From Flavipsychrobacter sp. (GTDB lineage Bacteria > Bacteroidota > Bacteroidia > Chitinophagales > Chitinophagaceae), in NCBI GenBank assembly GCA_031292525.1, contig JARLGY010000037.1:310001-374000 (forward strand): a stretch of 64,000 bases of DNA. The letters run 5' to 3'. Below, one piece after another: positions 39,755 to 48,157 of this stretch (its first letter is position 1; each line of letters starts with the position of its first letter). The translations under genes were made by a program, and so were the position numbers. A model generated the notes under the pieces. It searched no databases, was not told the origin of the DNA, and saw nothing but the letters and a program-made list of their open reading frames with translations.

Positions 39755-39804
39755 TTATAAAGTAAAACTCCGGCTCCTAGATAGGAAGCCGGAGTTTTAC
39801 TTTA
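39755..39804 (+). terminator. Strong terminator of the EGF-lipoprotein gene
   Basis: AAAGTAAAACTCCGGCT pairs perfectly over 17 bases with AGCCGGAGTTTTACTTT. Unusually long stem for this window. Confidence 0.9.
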
Positions 39805-39951
39805 TAACCTCAATGATTTTGTACGACTCCCAATAGCGGGATTACGTTTATACTGAAGCTCTAAAACTACTGTAAAGGAGGAGGAAGCAAAGGTTTAAAA
39901 TGAGGACCCATTCAGTGTAAAAAAGAATATGCGGAAATTCTAACAAAATAA

Positions 39952-39982
39952 TTTGTAAAAATCATTTTGTTCCCTACTTTTG
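39952..39982 (+). promoter_or_regulatory. Bacteroidota promoter of the tRNA-tuf operon
   Basis: TTTG (39952-39955), 19 bases, TACTTTTG (39975-39982): a perfect consensus match with exactly the spacing of the atpD promoter. Transcription would start near 39989, about 32 bases before tRNA-Thr. Confidence 0.75.
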
Positions 39983-40020
39983 CAATCCCATTTCTGATGG
40001 GGACAGTTCTTAAAAAAATA

Positions 40021-40093
40021 GCCACTTTAGCTCAGATGGTAGAGCAACTGATTTGTAATCAGTAGGTCGCTGGTTCGATTCCGGCAAGTGGCT
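40021..40093 (+). tRNA. tRNA-Thr (anticodon TGT)
   Basis: Acceptor GCCACTT pairs with AAGTGGC; the D arm AGCTCAGATGGTAGAGC and T loop GGTTCGATTCC are standard. The anticodon loop TTTGTAA reads TGT. CCA is not encoded. Confidence 0.97.
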
Positions 40094-40132
40094 CGCAAAT
40101 TGGGTTGCTTGTTGGCAAACTAAGATGTAAAC

Positions 40133-40215
<83 letters not shown>

Positions 40216-40293
40216 CGTTTATGCGATAGCAACAGGTAGTTTTTGTAATACATAAGCTGCCTGTTGTCATTGCTCATTTTAATGAATGTACAA

Positions 40294-40366
40294 GCGGGAG
40301 TAGCTCAGTTGGTAGAGCGACAGCCTTCCAAGCTGTAGGTCGCGGGTTCGAGCCTCGTCTCCCGCT
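40294..40366 (+). tRNA. tRNA-Gly (anticodon TCC)
   Basis: Acceptor GCGGGAG pairs with CTCCCGC; anticodon loop CTTCCAA reads TCC; T loop GGTTCGAGCC is standard. Confidence 0.97.
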
Positions 40367-40429
40367 CATCAACAAACTGAGCATAACGGGCAAAGGTCTG
40401 TCAGATGATTGTTTGTATGTTTAAATGTA

Positions 40430-40465
40430 GTTTTCGTTCAGGCATTAATGTGCCCGGTCGAAAAC
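40430..40465 (+). other. Imperfect hairpin between tRNA-Gly and tRNA-Thr
   Basis: GTTTTCG pairs with CGAAAAC, and inside that GGCA pairs with TGCC, with a symmetric four-base internal loop. It sits in the 140-base spacer of the tRNA-tuf transcript and may be a processing site. No T run follows, so it is not a terminator. Confidence 0.45.
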
Positions 40466-40506
40466 TAAAATGTTATCTGGGAGGAAGGAAAATAAACAGT
40501 TAAAAA

Positions 40507-40578
<72 letters not shown>

Positions 40579-40688
40579 CACGTAAATGTGGAAACGGTGC
40601 GTGTGTTTTAAGAAGTTATGATCAGGCTCAATGCCGGAATATAAAACAACAATTAATATTTAAAAACAGCTCTTAAAAAAAATAAAAA

Positions 40689-41876
40689 ATGGCAAAAGAG
40701 ACCTTTAAGCGGGAAAAACCCCACGTAAACATCGGGACCATCGGCCACGTTGACCATGGTAAAACAACATTAACTGCAGCGATAACTACTATCCTGGCGG
40801 GCAAAGGCTTGGCAGATAAGAAAGGTTATGATGAAATTGATGCAGCTCCTGAAGAAAAAGAGCGTGGTATCACGATCAACACTGCACACGTTGAGTATGC
40901 AACAGCTAACCGTCACTATGCACACGTAGACTGTCCAGGTCACGCTGATTATGTGAAAAACATGATCACTGGTGCTGCACAAATGGATGGCGCAATACTT
41001 GTAGTTGCTGCTACTGATGGTCCAATGCCGCAAACTAAAGAACACATACTTTTGGCTCGCCAGGTAGGTGTACCTCGTATCGTAGTATTCATGAACAAGG
41101 TTGATCTTGTTGATGATCCTGAAATACTTGAACTGGTTGAAATGGAAATTCGTGAATTGCTTAGCAAGTACGAATATGATGGTGATAACACACCAATCAT
41201 CCAAGGTTCTGCTACTGGCGCTCTTGCTGGCGAAGCACAGTGGGTTAAAGCTGTAGAAGACCTTATGGATGCTGTTGATACTTACATACCTCTTCCTCCA
41301 CGTCCTATCGATCAGCCATTCCTTATGTCTGTAGAAGATGTATTCACTATCACTGGTCGTGGTACTGTTGCTACAGGTCGTATCGAGCGTGGTATCATTA
41401 AGGTAGGTGAAAACGTTGAGATCGTTGGTTTCAATGAAGCTCCACTTACTTCTACTTGTACAGGTGTTGAAATGTTCAAGAAACTGTTGGATCAGGGTCA
41501 GGCAGGCGATAACGCAGGTCTTCTGTTACGCGGTATTGAAAAGAAAGACATCCGTCGTGGTATGGTTATATGTGCTCCTAAATCTATCACTCCGCACACA
41601 GACTTCAAAGGTGAAGTTTATGTATTGAGCAAAGAAGAAGGTGGCCGTCACACTCCATTCTTCAACAAATACCGTCCTCAGTTCTACTTCCGTACTACAG
41701 ACGTAACTGGTGAGTGCGAACTGCCAGCAGGTGTTGAAATGGTTATGCCAGGCGATAACGTGAACCTGTTTGTAAAACTTATCGCACCAATAGCGATGGA
41801 GAAAGGTCTTAAATTCGCGATTCGCGAAGGTGGCCGTACAGTAGGTGCAGGTCAGGTAACTGAAATCGTTAAATAA
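40689..41876 (+). CDS. tuf: Translation elongation factor Tu
   Basis: GTPase that delivers aminoacyl-tRNA to the ribosome. 395 aa with G1 GHVDHGKT (about 19-26), G3 DCPGHADY, G4 NKVD, and the C-terminal beta-barrel domains. It follows four tRNA genes in the order Thr-Tyr-Gly-Thr, the same order as E. coli thrU-tyrU-glyT-thrT-tufB. Codon use looks biased (more ATC for Ile, GGT for Gly) relative to the ATA-rich neighbours, as expected for a highly expressed gene. Confidence 0.98.
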   Translation: MAKETFKREKPHVNIGTIGHVDHGKTTLTAAITTILAGKGLADKKGYDEIDAAPEEKERGITINTAHVEYATANRHYAHVDCPGHADYVKNMITGAAQMDGAILVVAATDGPMPQTKEHILLARQVGVPRIVVFMNKVDLVDDPEILELVEMEIRELLSKYEYDGDNTPIIQGSATGALAGEAQWVKAVEDLMDAVDTYIPLPPRPIDQPFLMSVEDVFTITGRGTVATGRIERGIIKVGENVEIVGFNEAPLTSTCTGVEMFKKLLDQGQAGDNAGLLLRGIEKKDIRRGMVICAPKSITPHTDFKGEVYVLSKEEGGRHTPFFNKYRPQFYFRTTDVTGECELPAGVEMVMPGDNVNLFVKLIAPIAMEKGLKFAIREGGRTVGAGQVTEIVK

Positions 41877-41911
41877 GTACCCACGGCTAGACCGTAAATA
41901 CTTTAAATATT

Positions 41912-41945
41912 AGACCGCCGGTAACCCCGGCGGTTTTTATTTTTA
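41912..41945 (+). terminator. Terminator of tuf
   Basis: ACCGCCGG pairs with CCGGCGGT around TAACC, followed by a T-rich tract. It separates tuf from tRNA-Trp-secE-nusG. Confidence 0.88.
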
Positions 41946-41995
41946 CTTTTCTTGCCGAAATTAAATGATGGAGTAGTTTTTTAAAGAAATTATCT

Positions 41996-42003
41996 TACAT
42001 TTG
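41996..42003 (+). promoter_or_regulatory. -7 promoter element of tRNA-Trp-secE-nusG
   Basis: TACATTTG is identical to the -7 element of the atpD promoter. The -33 region lacks a clear TTTG. Transcription would start near 42010, just before a terminator-like hairpin. Confidence 0.5.
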
Positions 42004-42017
42004 CCATCCGGTTTAAA

Positions 42018-42052
42018 GGTCAAAAGTTGTTCGCTTTTGGCTTTTTGATTTT
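42018..42052 (+). promoter_or_regulatory. Promoter-proximal terminator-like hairpin
   Basis: GGTCAAAAG pairs with CTTTTGGC (with two G-T pairs) around TTGTTCG, directly followed by TTTTTGATTTT. It lies just after the predicted transcript start and before tRNA-Trp, so it could attenuate the operon. Weak stem; function inferred. Confidence 0.4.
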
Positions 42053-42085
42053 AGCACACTGTTTACTGTTACAGCGCTACTATAC

Positions 42086-42156
42086 ACGGGAATAGTTCAA
42101 CGGTAGAATAGAGGTCTCCAAAACCTTTGATCGTGGTTCGAATCCGCGTTCCCGTG
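42086..42156 (+). tRNA. tRNA-Trp (anticodon CCA)
   Basis: Acceptor ACGGGAA pairs with TTCCCGT, discriminator G; anticodon loop CTCCAAA reads CCA. Placed between tuf and secE as in many bacteria. Confidence 0.96.
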
Positions 42157-42230
42157 CAATGTTTTGCTCCTGCTATCTGCAAAGTAGCAGGAGATATTTT
42201 TAATTTTTAAAACCCTCAGGGGTGTTGGTT

Positions 42231-42428
42231 ATGAGTAAATTTGGTAATTACATACAGGAGGCTTACGATGAACTCGTACACAAGGTTTCCTGGCCATCGT
42301 GGGATGAACTGCAGCAGACAACCGTCATTGTCATTGTATCCTTGATCATTGTTACCGTAGTTATATTCGGTATGGATTTTATAGGCGAGCGCGTGCTTAC
42401 CACCATTTATAACCTGTTTGGAAAGTAA
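42231..42428 (+). CDS. secE: Preprotein translocase subunit SecE
   Basis: 65-aa single-span subunit of the SecYEG channel. The cytoplasmic start (IQEAYDELVHKVSWPSWDELQ) contains the conserved V-x-W-P motif, followed by one membrane helix (VIVIVSLIIVTVVIFGM). ATG 42231 is preferred over an upstream TTG. nusG begins three bases after its stop. Confidence 0.96.
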   Translation: MSKFGNYIQEAYDELVHKVSWPSWDELQQTTVIVIVSLIIVTVVIFGMDFIGERVLTTIYNLFGK

Positions 42429-42431
42429 CGT

Positions 42432-43043
42432 ATGGAACTGATAAATGATACCGCTCCCGAACAAGAACACGAACAGGAAGTAAAACCCGTAGTGCCTGCA
42501 GTAGATACCAAATGGTATGTATTGCGCGTGGTGAGTGGCAAGGAGCGTAAGATAAAGGAACACTTGGATAAAGAGATAAAGATAAGCGGATGGTCTAATG
42601 CTATTTTGCAAGTACTTTGCCCTATTGAAAAGGTATTTAAAGTGGTAGCAGGTAAGAAAGTACTGCGTGAAAAAATACTGTTCCCAGGTTACCTGATGAT
42701 AGAAGCCGCTGACGGCAAGCTTAAGGACGACATGATACAGACCATTAAGGGCGTAACCAACGTTATACACTTCCTAGGTAAAGACAACCCAACATCTTTG
42801 CGTAAAAGCGAAGTGAACAAGATGTTTGGTAAGATGGATGAAGTAAGCGAACAAGGCATAGGCTACGCAGAACCATATATTGTTGGCGAAACAGTGAAGA
42901 TAATTGATGGCCCTTTCAATGACTTCAACGGTGTGGTGGAAGAAGTGAATGAAGAGAAAAAGAAACTGAAGGTAGTAGTGAAGATATTTGGCCGTGCAAC
43001 GCCAGTGGAACTCAACTACATGCAGGTAGAAAAAGTAGCATAA
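42432..43043 (+). CDS. nusG: Transcription termination/antitermination factor NusG
   Basis: 203-aa RNA polymerase-binding factor. NGN domain from about residue 28 ([19 protein letters not shown]) and C-terminal KOW domain ([19 protein letters not shown]). It couples transcription with translation or Rho. Unusually, it is followed at once by a terminator and an unrelated gene instead of rplK-rplA-rplJ-rplL-rpoBC. Confidence 0.96.
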   Translation: MELINDTAPEQEHEQEVKPVVPAVDTKWYVLRVVSGKERKIKEHLDKEIKISGWSNAILQVLCPIEKVFKVVAGKKVLREKILFPGYLMIEAADGKLKDDMIQTIKGVTNVIHFLGKDNPTSLRKSEVNKMFGKMDEVSEQGIGYAEPYIVGETVKIIDGPFNDFNGVVEEVNEEKKKLKVVVKIFGRATPVELNYMQVEKVA

Positions 43044-43057
43044 TATTCATTATATTT

Positions 43058-43095
43058 TTTAAAAGCCGCATCGCACACGATGCGGCTTTTTTAGT
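43058..43095 (+). terminator. Terminator of nusG
   Basis: AAAAGCCGCATCG pairs perfectly with CGATGCGGCTTTT around CACA, followed by T residues. Confidence 0.92.
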
Positions 43096-43107
43096 TAAAT
43101 TCACATT

Positions 43108-43416
43108 ATGGAAACGAACTATCATTACGCTACTGTTACCGAAGCTATAAATGCACTAAAACAAAAAGGATTCACTGTTGACTTTAACCTTGATGACAAT
43201 TATATATCGTGGAGCAGCGGCAAATTTAAACACGATGAATTTGAGATCGTTGAAACTTACCGCTATGAAGGTAACTCTGATCCTGGTGACGAAGCTACGG
43301 TGTATGGCATAGAATCTACTACGGGCGTTAAGGGCATATTAGTTACAGGCTATGGAGCATCTTCAGATAGCGCGTCTGCTGCCATACTAAAGAAACTGGG
43401 TGTGAAGCACGAGTAG
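43108..43416 (+). CDS. Small conserved Bacteroidota protein, unknown role
   Basis: 102-aa soluble acidic protein (ATVTEAINALKQKGFTVDF at the start, then an FEIVETYRYEG strand region and VYGIESTTGVKGILVTGYG). Homologues of this size are sometimes labelled phosphoribosylpyrophosphate synthetase in databases, a name the sequence does not support, since there is no PRPP loop and the length is a third of that enzyme's. It lies between the nusG terminator and convergent porT. Confidence 0.7.
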   Translation: METNYHYATVTEAINALKQKGFTVDFNLDDNYISWSSGKFKHDEFEIVETYRYEGNSDPGDEATVYGIESTTGVKGILVTGYGASSDSASAAILKKLGVKHE

Positions 43417-43457
43417 AAATTAATAAGAGGCCTCTAAAGGCTAATCTGCCCCTTCTT

Positions 43458-44162
43458 CTATCCTTCCAGGTGTATAGATATAACTATGCTGCGGCTATGC
43501 AGGTCTTGTATAGCATTTGAGAGCGGTATATTGGGGGATTTATAAAGTTGGTTCACCAAGCCTTGACTCAACTTTATCTCAGGTGAGAAGATGAAGTTTG
43601 AATTAAAAAATTCAAAGCCTACACCTAATTCATAACCGGCATCTATAGGCTGCACTTTTAAAAATTCGTCTTGCCTGTGGCTGCGCGAATTTGCAGCGAG
43701 GTCGTAATCGAACTTACCACCTACAAGTCCATAGAACCTGAAGTTCTTAATACGGTCACTTTTAAATTTTAACTGCACTGGCAGGTGCATATATATGCTT
43801 TCTATCGTTCGGTCAGACACACTATCTTTAGGTATGTCATACTCAAATACCAGGCGCCGCTCAGAAAATTCAAGACTGGGTACAAAACGAAGATCTATAA
43901 ACTTACTAAGGCGCAGATTAGATATAAGCCCAAGATTGAAGCCTGGTAACCAGTAAGGTTGTATGCGCTTGAACGTATCGGTATTGGCAAAGGAGGCTGT
44001 GTAATTGATGCGATATACCGAAAAATTAGTGCCGAAGGTAATACCAAAGTAATATAGCTTATCATCATGCTCCGGCATGTTAAGAGCATCGCGCTGAGCA
44101 ATAGCTTTATAGGAAAGAATAGTACAGCAAGATAATAAAATAACAAAAATGCTTTGGCGCAT
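43458..44162 (-). CDS. porT: Type IX secretion protein PorT
   Basis: Outer-membrane beta-barrel required for T9SS function (PorT/SprT). 234 aa with a signal peptide ending KAIAQ (about residue 22). The mature start DDKLYYFGITFGTNFSVYRI, the block PYWLPGFNLGLISNLRLS, IDLRFVPSLEFSER, LQFKFKSDR-like LKFKSDRIKNFRFYGLVGGK and the C-terminal SRSIVISIHLEG all fit the family as I remember it. ATG 44162 begins the signal peptide; eight extra upstream residues are possible. Divergent from the peroxiredoxin gene. Confidence 0.85.
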   Translation of the reverse strand: MRQSIFVILLSCCTILSYKAIAQRDALNMPEHDDKLYYFGITFGTNFSVYRINYTASFANTDTFKRIQPYWLPGFNLGLISNLRLSKFIDLRFVPSLEFSERRLVFEYDIPKDSVSDRTIESIYMHLPVQLKFKSDRIKNFRFYGLVGGKFDYDLAANSRSHRQDEFLKVQPIDAGYELGVGFEFFNSNFIFSPEIKLSQGLVNQLYKSPNIPLSNAIQDLHSRSIVISIHLEG

Positions 44163-44341
44163 AGAATTATTTAAATGGTAAGCCATTAGTGGAACAAGTT
44201 ACGAAGATAGTGGTTGCCCAGCATTTGCGCATAACATATACCTTATCTAAATTTAGAAATATTTGCAATTCCTTTACACTTATTAAACCTTTAACTGCTA
44301 ATTTTATCTACTTATTGTTCACTTATAAATTTTAGGCACTC

Positions 44342-44980
44342 ATGGCAATCCGTTTGGGCGACATAGCCCCTAATTTTACAGCGAGTACTACATATGGCGA
44401 AATAGATTTTCACGGGTACCTTGGCGATAGCTGGGGTGTGTTATTTTCTCACCCGGCAGACTTTACGCCTGTATGTACTACAGAACTGGGCCGCACCGCA
44501 CAACTTAAAGACGAGTTTGCAAAACGTAACGTGAAGGTATTGGCTGTAAGCGTTGATGCGCTGGACAGGCATGCAGGTTGGGTAAAGGATATAAACGAAA
44601 CCCAGCATACTACCGTTGACTTCCCGATTATTGCAGACCACGACCGCAATGTGGCCAGCCTATATGATATGATACACCCCAACGCATCAGAAAACTTTAC
44701 AGTGCGCAGTTTGTTTGTAATTGGACCTGATAAGAAGGTGAAGCTTACTATTACTTACCCGGCATCTACAGGACGCAACTTTTTAGAGGTATTGCGTGTT
44801 ATAGATAGCTTGCAGCTTACTGCCAACTATAGCGTAGCTACCCCCGCCGACTGGAAGCAAGGTGAAGACGTGATAGTGGTACCTGCAGTATCTACAGCTG
44901 ACGCCGAGAAAAAATTTCCTAAAGGATTAAGGATCGTAAAACCTTATCTTCGTTATACGCCGCAGCCCGATTTGAGCTAA
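44342..44980 (+). CDS. 1-Cys peroxiredoxin (Prx6 type)
   Basis: 212-aa cytosolic peroxidase. The active site is SHPADFTPVCTTELG, peroxidatic Cys45 with Pro38 and Thr42 in the P-x3-T-x2-C arrangement. The long C-terminal dimerisation arm (from about 165, WKQGEDVIVVPAVS) marks the Prx6 subfamily. No resolving Cys is apparent, so an external thiol must reduce it. Could be an OxyR target, though no site was found. Confidence 0.92.
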   Translation: MAIRLGDIAPNFTASTTYGEIDFHGYLGDSWGVLFSHPADFTPVCTTELGRTAQLKDEFAKRNVKVLAVSVDALDRHAGWVKDINETQHTTVDFPIIADHDRNVASLYDMIHPNASENFTVRSLFVIGPDKKVKLTITYPASTGRNFLEVLRVIDSLQLTANYSVATPADWKQGEDVIVVPAVSTADAEKKFPKGLRIVKPYLRYTPQPDLS

Positions 44981-45013
44981 GGCTAAAGATTTTTCCCTTT
45001 CAGTGTGCGAACG

Positions 45014-45049
45014 AAAAAGCCTGTCACTTTTGTGGCAGGCTTTCTTTTT
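45014..45049 (+). terminator. Terminator of the peroxiredoxin gene
   Basis: AAAGCCTGTCAC pairs with GTGGCAGGCTTT around TTTT, followed by CTTTTTG. Confidence 0.88.
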
Positions 45050-45144
45050 GAAAGTGCCAGGCATACTTTAAAACTAACCATGAGACTAAATTAAATTTAC
45101 ATTGACCTTAGTTATCTATGTGGAGTAGAATTACTGGGTGAATG

Positions 45145-45206
45145 TGGAAAATGTCTGCGAATATCTGTTGGCGGACATTTTAAGATTGGGCTGAAATGCT
45201 TTACTG
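45145..45206 (+). repeat. Dispersed palindromic repeat, copy 3
   Basis: Reads GGAAAATGTCTGCG, then ATCTGTTGGCGGACATTTTA, then TTGGGCTGAAATG. It aligns end to end with the reverse complement of the copies at 310-362 and 465-519. Confidence 0.65.
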
Positions 45207-45410
45207 TGGCTGATCTTCGGATAAATGTTTGTTGGGGGAGAAAAAAGAAATGTCCTTTTTGAATTGCAAACCGTACAAAGTGAGTTTGTGCTGTGTGGAA
45301 ATGACTTGTGATGGCTAATATGTTTATTTTAAACTGTCTGGTCTGTCGGTGCTGTCAGTTTGAATTGGGGGAAATGCAGGACTCCTCCTTATCAAGATTT
45401 TGCGAGTATA

Positions 45411-45452
45411 ACCACCCCGGCCTGCGGCCACCCCTTCTTGAAAAAAAGAGGG
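45411..45452. repeat. GGCC/CCCC-A-tract hairpin element
   Basis: CCCCGGCCTGCGGCC is followed by CCCCTTCTT, an A tract, and AAGAGGGG. The second part folds into a hairpin and the first is itself a GGCC inverted repeat. It resembles short intergenic elements I recall from other Bacteroidota. Confidence 0.5.
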
Positions 45453-45460
45453 GAACTTGT

Positions 45461-45530
45461 GAAATGTCTGTTGTAGAAAATAATTGAGCAACGGACATTT
45501 TGGGTTGGGTTACGGGCTGAAATATGCTGT
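45461..45530 (+). repeat. Dispersed palindromic repeat, copy 4 (interrupted)
   Basis: GAAATGTCTGTTG (45461-45473) and CAACGGACATTTTGGG (45489-45504) are the two arms of the palindrome separated by about 15 bases, followed by TTACGGGCTGAAATATG, as in copy 3. Confidence 0.55.
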
Positions 45531-45560
45531 GGTAGCTATATTACACTTTAGTGCTACTCT

Positions 45561-45602
45561 ACAAAATGTCCTAAAATGTCCGTTGGCGGACATTTTAGGA
45601 TT
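45561..45602 (+). repeat. Dispersed palindromic repeat, copy 5
   Basis: The best-preserved copy. AAAATGTCC (45563-45571) leads into AAAATGTCCG-TTGG-CGGACATTTT (about 45573-45596), a near-perfect inverted repeat with 10-base arms. Confidence 0.7.
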
Positions 45603-46522
45603 AGTGATTTTTAAGAACTAAGTGAATATTTTATGCCGTGCCTTGCTGACGCGAGGGTTTAATAGGTTATATATGCGGGCGCAAGGTACTGTTGGTAATT
45701 GGTATTACTGTAAAGAAGTTATGCACCGTTCCACAGTGTGGAGTGTTTCACAGGGACTTTACAATCCAGGCTCAACTACCATTATATTATAGTTGAGATG
45801 TAATCTCATTTCCCGTCAAGATAGCAAAGGGATGTTTGTTATTTGTTTTCGATATTGAAGGCTTTAATCCTTACACTAAATCGAACCAAATAGCAATTAC
45901 TACTACTGCCTAAATCATGAATAAATAAGTTAGAAAATCTGTTCAGCAATGCGCTATATTTTAAAACCTGCTTGAGTGTGCGTTTTGAATTTTAAAATCA
46001 AATTCCAGCTTTATCAGCAAAAGCTCCCTTGCCGTTAAAAAATTTCGTTACAGTAAACAAGCTATTCGTATTACCAGGATGGCTATCTATTACAATGCCA
46101 TAATCAGGGACATAAGGAATATTTACCTTTATAATAGACTGGCAATACTATCATAAAATTTAATCAATAGCCTTATGACAAAGATTAACCGTTACTTAAA
46201 ATCAATGTTTTTTTATTGCTCCTTGTTATTTCATATAGAAGTTATTCACTGTTCCAAGGTTTGGGGTGTTCCAAGAAGGTTATGATGCAAGTCCAATAAA
46301 AGATTTTAAATAACTGGTTATCAATTATAAAATAAATAAAAGTATTTTGCATTAACAAACCTTTTACATAATTTCATCCGTAAATAAGCGGTACTAATTA
46401 TTAAATACTATAAACACTTACAATGAAAGGTTTTTGTACTGCTTGTAATACCTACCTCAGTAAAATTTCTCACCGACGATTTTAGGTGTCTATAATCTTT
46501 TATAATAATAATATTTTAGTAT

Positions 46523-48124
46523 ATGAATTCAAGGAAAATATTTTTTTGTACACTATTGGTAGTGTTATGTGCGCAGGCTTATGCACAACATCCGCACAAT
46601 GCCATATTCTCCATAAAGAATGTGGGTGGAAACAATGACGATGTTGTGAGCAGCGCCGATGCGATACCTACTGCTGACAGTGGCTTTATACTATCCATTT
46701 ACACTACGTCGAACTCCAACACCATAAACCACAGCTGTGTAGTTGACACTGCCAATGGTGAGTACCTCTTTCAGAAATATGACCCCAGCGGTACCGTAGT
46801 GCAATGGGAAAAGTGTTTTACCTACGGTAATGGCTTTGCAATAGAGTACCTGTTCCCTGTAGTAACCGGCTGGATAGAAACAGGGCATGATGTCAATTCT
46901 CAATGGGGGCCAATTATACGGAAAGAAAATACTAATGGCACCATAGCCTGGACCAAGAGTTACGGCGGTTTAGGCGTGATTGATAAGGACTGGAAAAAAA
47001 GCGCAGACGGTGGCTATGCAGTACTGATGGAGAGCTACTACGTAAGCGGGGATGTGGCTGTAGCTTACGGCAATAGCGGCGACATGTTTGTTTTAAAAGT
47101 AGATAGTAACGGAAACAAACAGTGGGCAACCACTATTGGTGGGAGTGGTGAGGATATGCCGGAAAAACTGGTGGCGGCACCGGATAATGGTTTTTTTGTG
47201 ATAGGTGCAACGGAGTCAGATGATTATGACTGTACCGGACCCTACACTACTACGTACCGCAATGGATATGTAGCACGGCTGGATAAGAATGGTAATATAA
47301 AATGGCACCTTGACCTTGGGGGTAATGTAGGGGCCTTGGCCCTGAACGGTTGCAACGATGGTAAGGGCGGTGTGGTGATAGCTGCTGTAACAGAGTCAAC
47401 TGCCGGGATAAGCCACCCCAAAGCAAACCCTGGTGGGGGTGTTTACTGGATAATAGATGTAGATAGTAACGGGCATATAACCTGGGATAACTGTTTTGGC
47501 GATACGGTATCTGCATATCCATATTCTATTTGCCGTGGGGTAGATGGAAACTTTTATGTGTTGGGAGGTGTAATTGGTTCAGGGGAGGATGTAGACCACG
47601 ATTACGGATCTGAAAGTGCATGGTTGGTGAAAGTGAACAAAACTAATGGAAGCTTAATGAGCGAATGTGTGATTGGTTCACCGCAGACAGCCCAAGGGTA
47701 TATGACAACATCACTAAAAGATGGCAATATAATAGTGGCCGGTTTTTATGAAGGCACGAGCAACGGCCCTAACGGTAATTTGCCTCCTACTTCGGCTGGT
47801 AACCGCTTCACCGATATTTTTTTAGCAATACTGTCCCCGTGGTCTGAAGCGGTGCCTGTTGTAAAAGAGCCAGGAAGCGAAATCACAATATATCCTAACC
47901 CGGCTGCCGGGTCTTTCCATGTCAAAATATCCTCTACTTTGGCAGTACTGCCAGAGGGTACCGTAACAATTACTGATATGCTTGGCAAAATCTTGCTGAG
48001 ACAGAATTTTGGGACAAAAGCGGAATTAAATATCAACAGTGCTAACTGGGCAGCCGGGTGCTACCTGGTAGTATATGAAAATGGAACAGGCGAACGGGAA
48101 ACCCACAAACTGGTAATACAATAA
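46523..48124 (+). CDS. Secreted protein with T9SS type A sorting domain
   Basis: 533-aa exported protein with signal peptide (ending QAYAQ, about residue 22). The body holds irregular repeats of about 50 residues with the shape W-x-[KR]-x-x-G-G-S-x-x-D, e.g. WTKSYGGLGVIDKDWKKS, WATTIGGSGEDMPEKL and ITWDNCFGDTVSAYPYS, suggesting a beta-propeller. The last 80 residues (ITIYPNPAAGSFHVKI ... KLVIQ) are a T9SS type A sorting domain. Substrate or binding partner unknown. Followed 33 bases later by the giant cargo gene, likely one transcript. Confidence 0.85.
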   Translation: MNSRKIFFCTLLVVLCAQAYAQHPHNAIFSIKNVGGNNDDVVSSADAIPTADSGFILSIYTTSNSNTINHSCVVDTANGEYLFQKYDPSGTVVQWEKCFTYGNGFAIEYLFPVVTGWIETGHDVNSQWGPIIRKENTNGTIAWTKSYGGLGVIDKDWKKSADGGYAVLMESYYVSGDVAVAYGNSGDMFVLKVDSNGNKQWATTIGGSGEDMPEKLVAAPDNGFFVIGATESDDYDCTGPYTTTYRNGYVARLDKNGNIKWHLDLGGNVGALALNGCNDGKGGVVIAAVTESTAGISHPKANPGGGVYWIIDVDSNGHITWDNCFGDTVSAYPYSICRGVDGNFYVLGGVIGSGEDVDHDYGSESAWLVKVNKTNGSLMSECVIGSPQTAQGYMTTSLKDGNIIVAGFYEGTSNGPNGNLPPTSAGNRFTDIFLAILSPWSEAVPVVKEPGSEITIYPNPAAGSFHVKISSTLAVLPEGTVTITDMLGKILLRQNFGTKAELNINSANWAAGCYLVVYENGTGERETHKLVIQ

Positions 48125-48157
48125 GGAGTACACACACACCACATAATAAATTAATTT

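Larger units (their letters stand above)
45050..46522. other. 1.5-kb gene-free, repeat-bearing stretch
   Basis: No coding frame of note on either strand. It contains three copies of the palindromic repeat seen at 310-519, a GC-then-A-tract element at 45411-45452, and two diverged copies of a 33-base palindromic motif (45718-45750, 46241-46273). From about 46300 it becomes strongly A/T-rich, likely the promoter region of the T9SS cargo gene at 46523. A 20-codon frame at 46423-46485 is present but unsupported. Confidence 0.65.

Noticed and set aside
43108-43416. Phosphoribosylpyrophosphate synthetase label for the 102-aa protein
   Set aside because: No PRPP-binding loop and only a third of the enzyme's length; kept as unknown conserved protein.
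46423-46485. 20-codon frame (starts MKGFCTAC) upstream of the T9SS cargo gene
   Set aside because: Too short to support without conservation; no clear ribosome-binding site, and such frames occur by chance.
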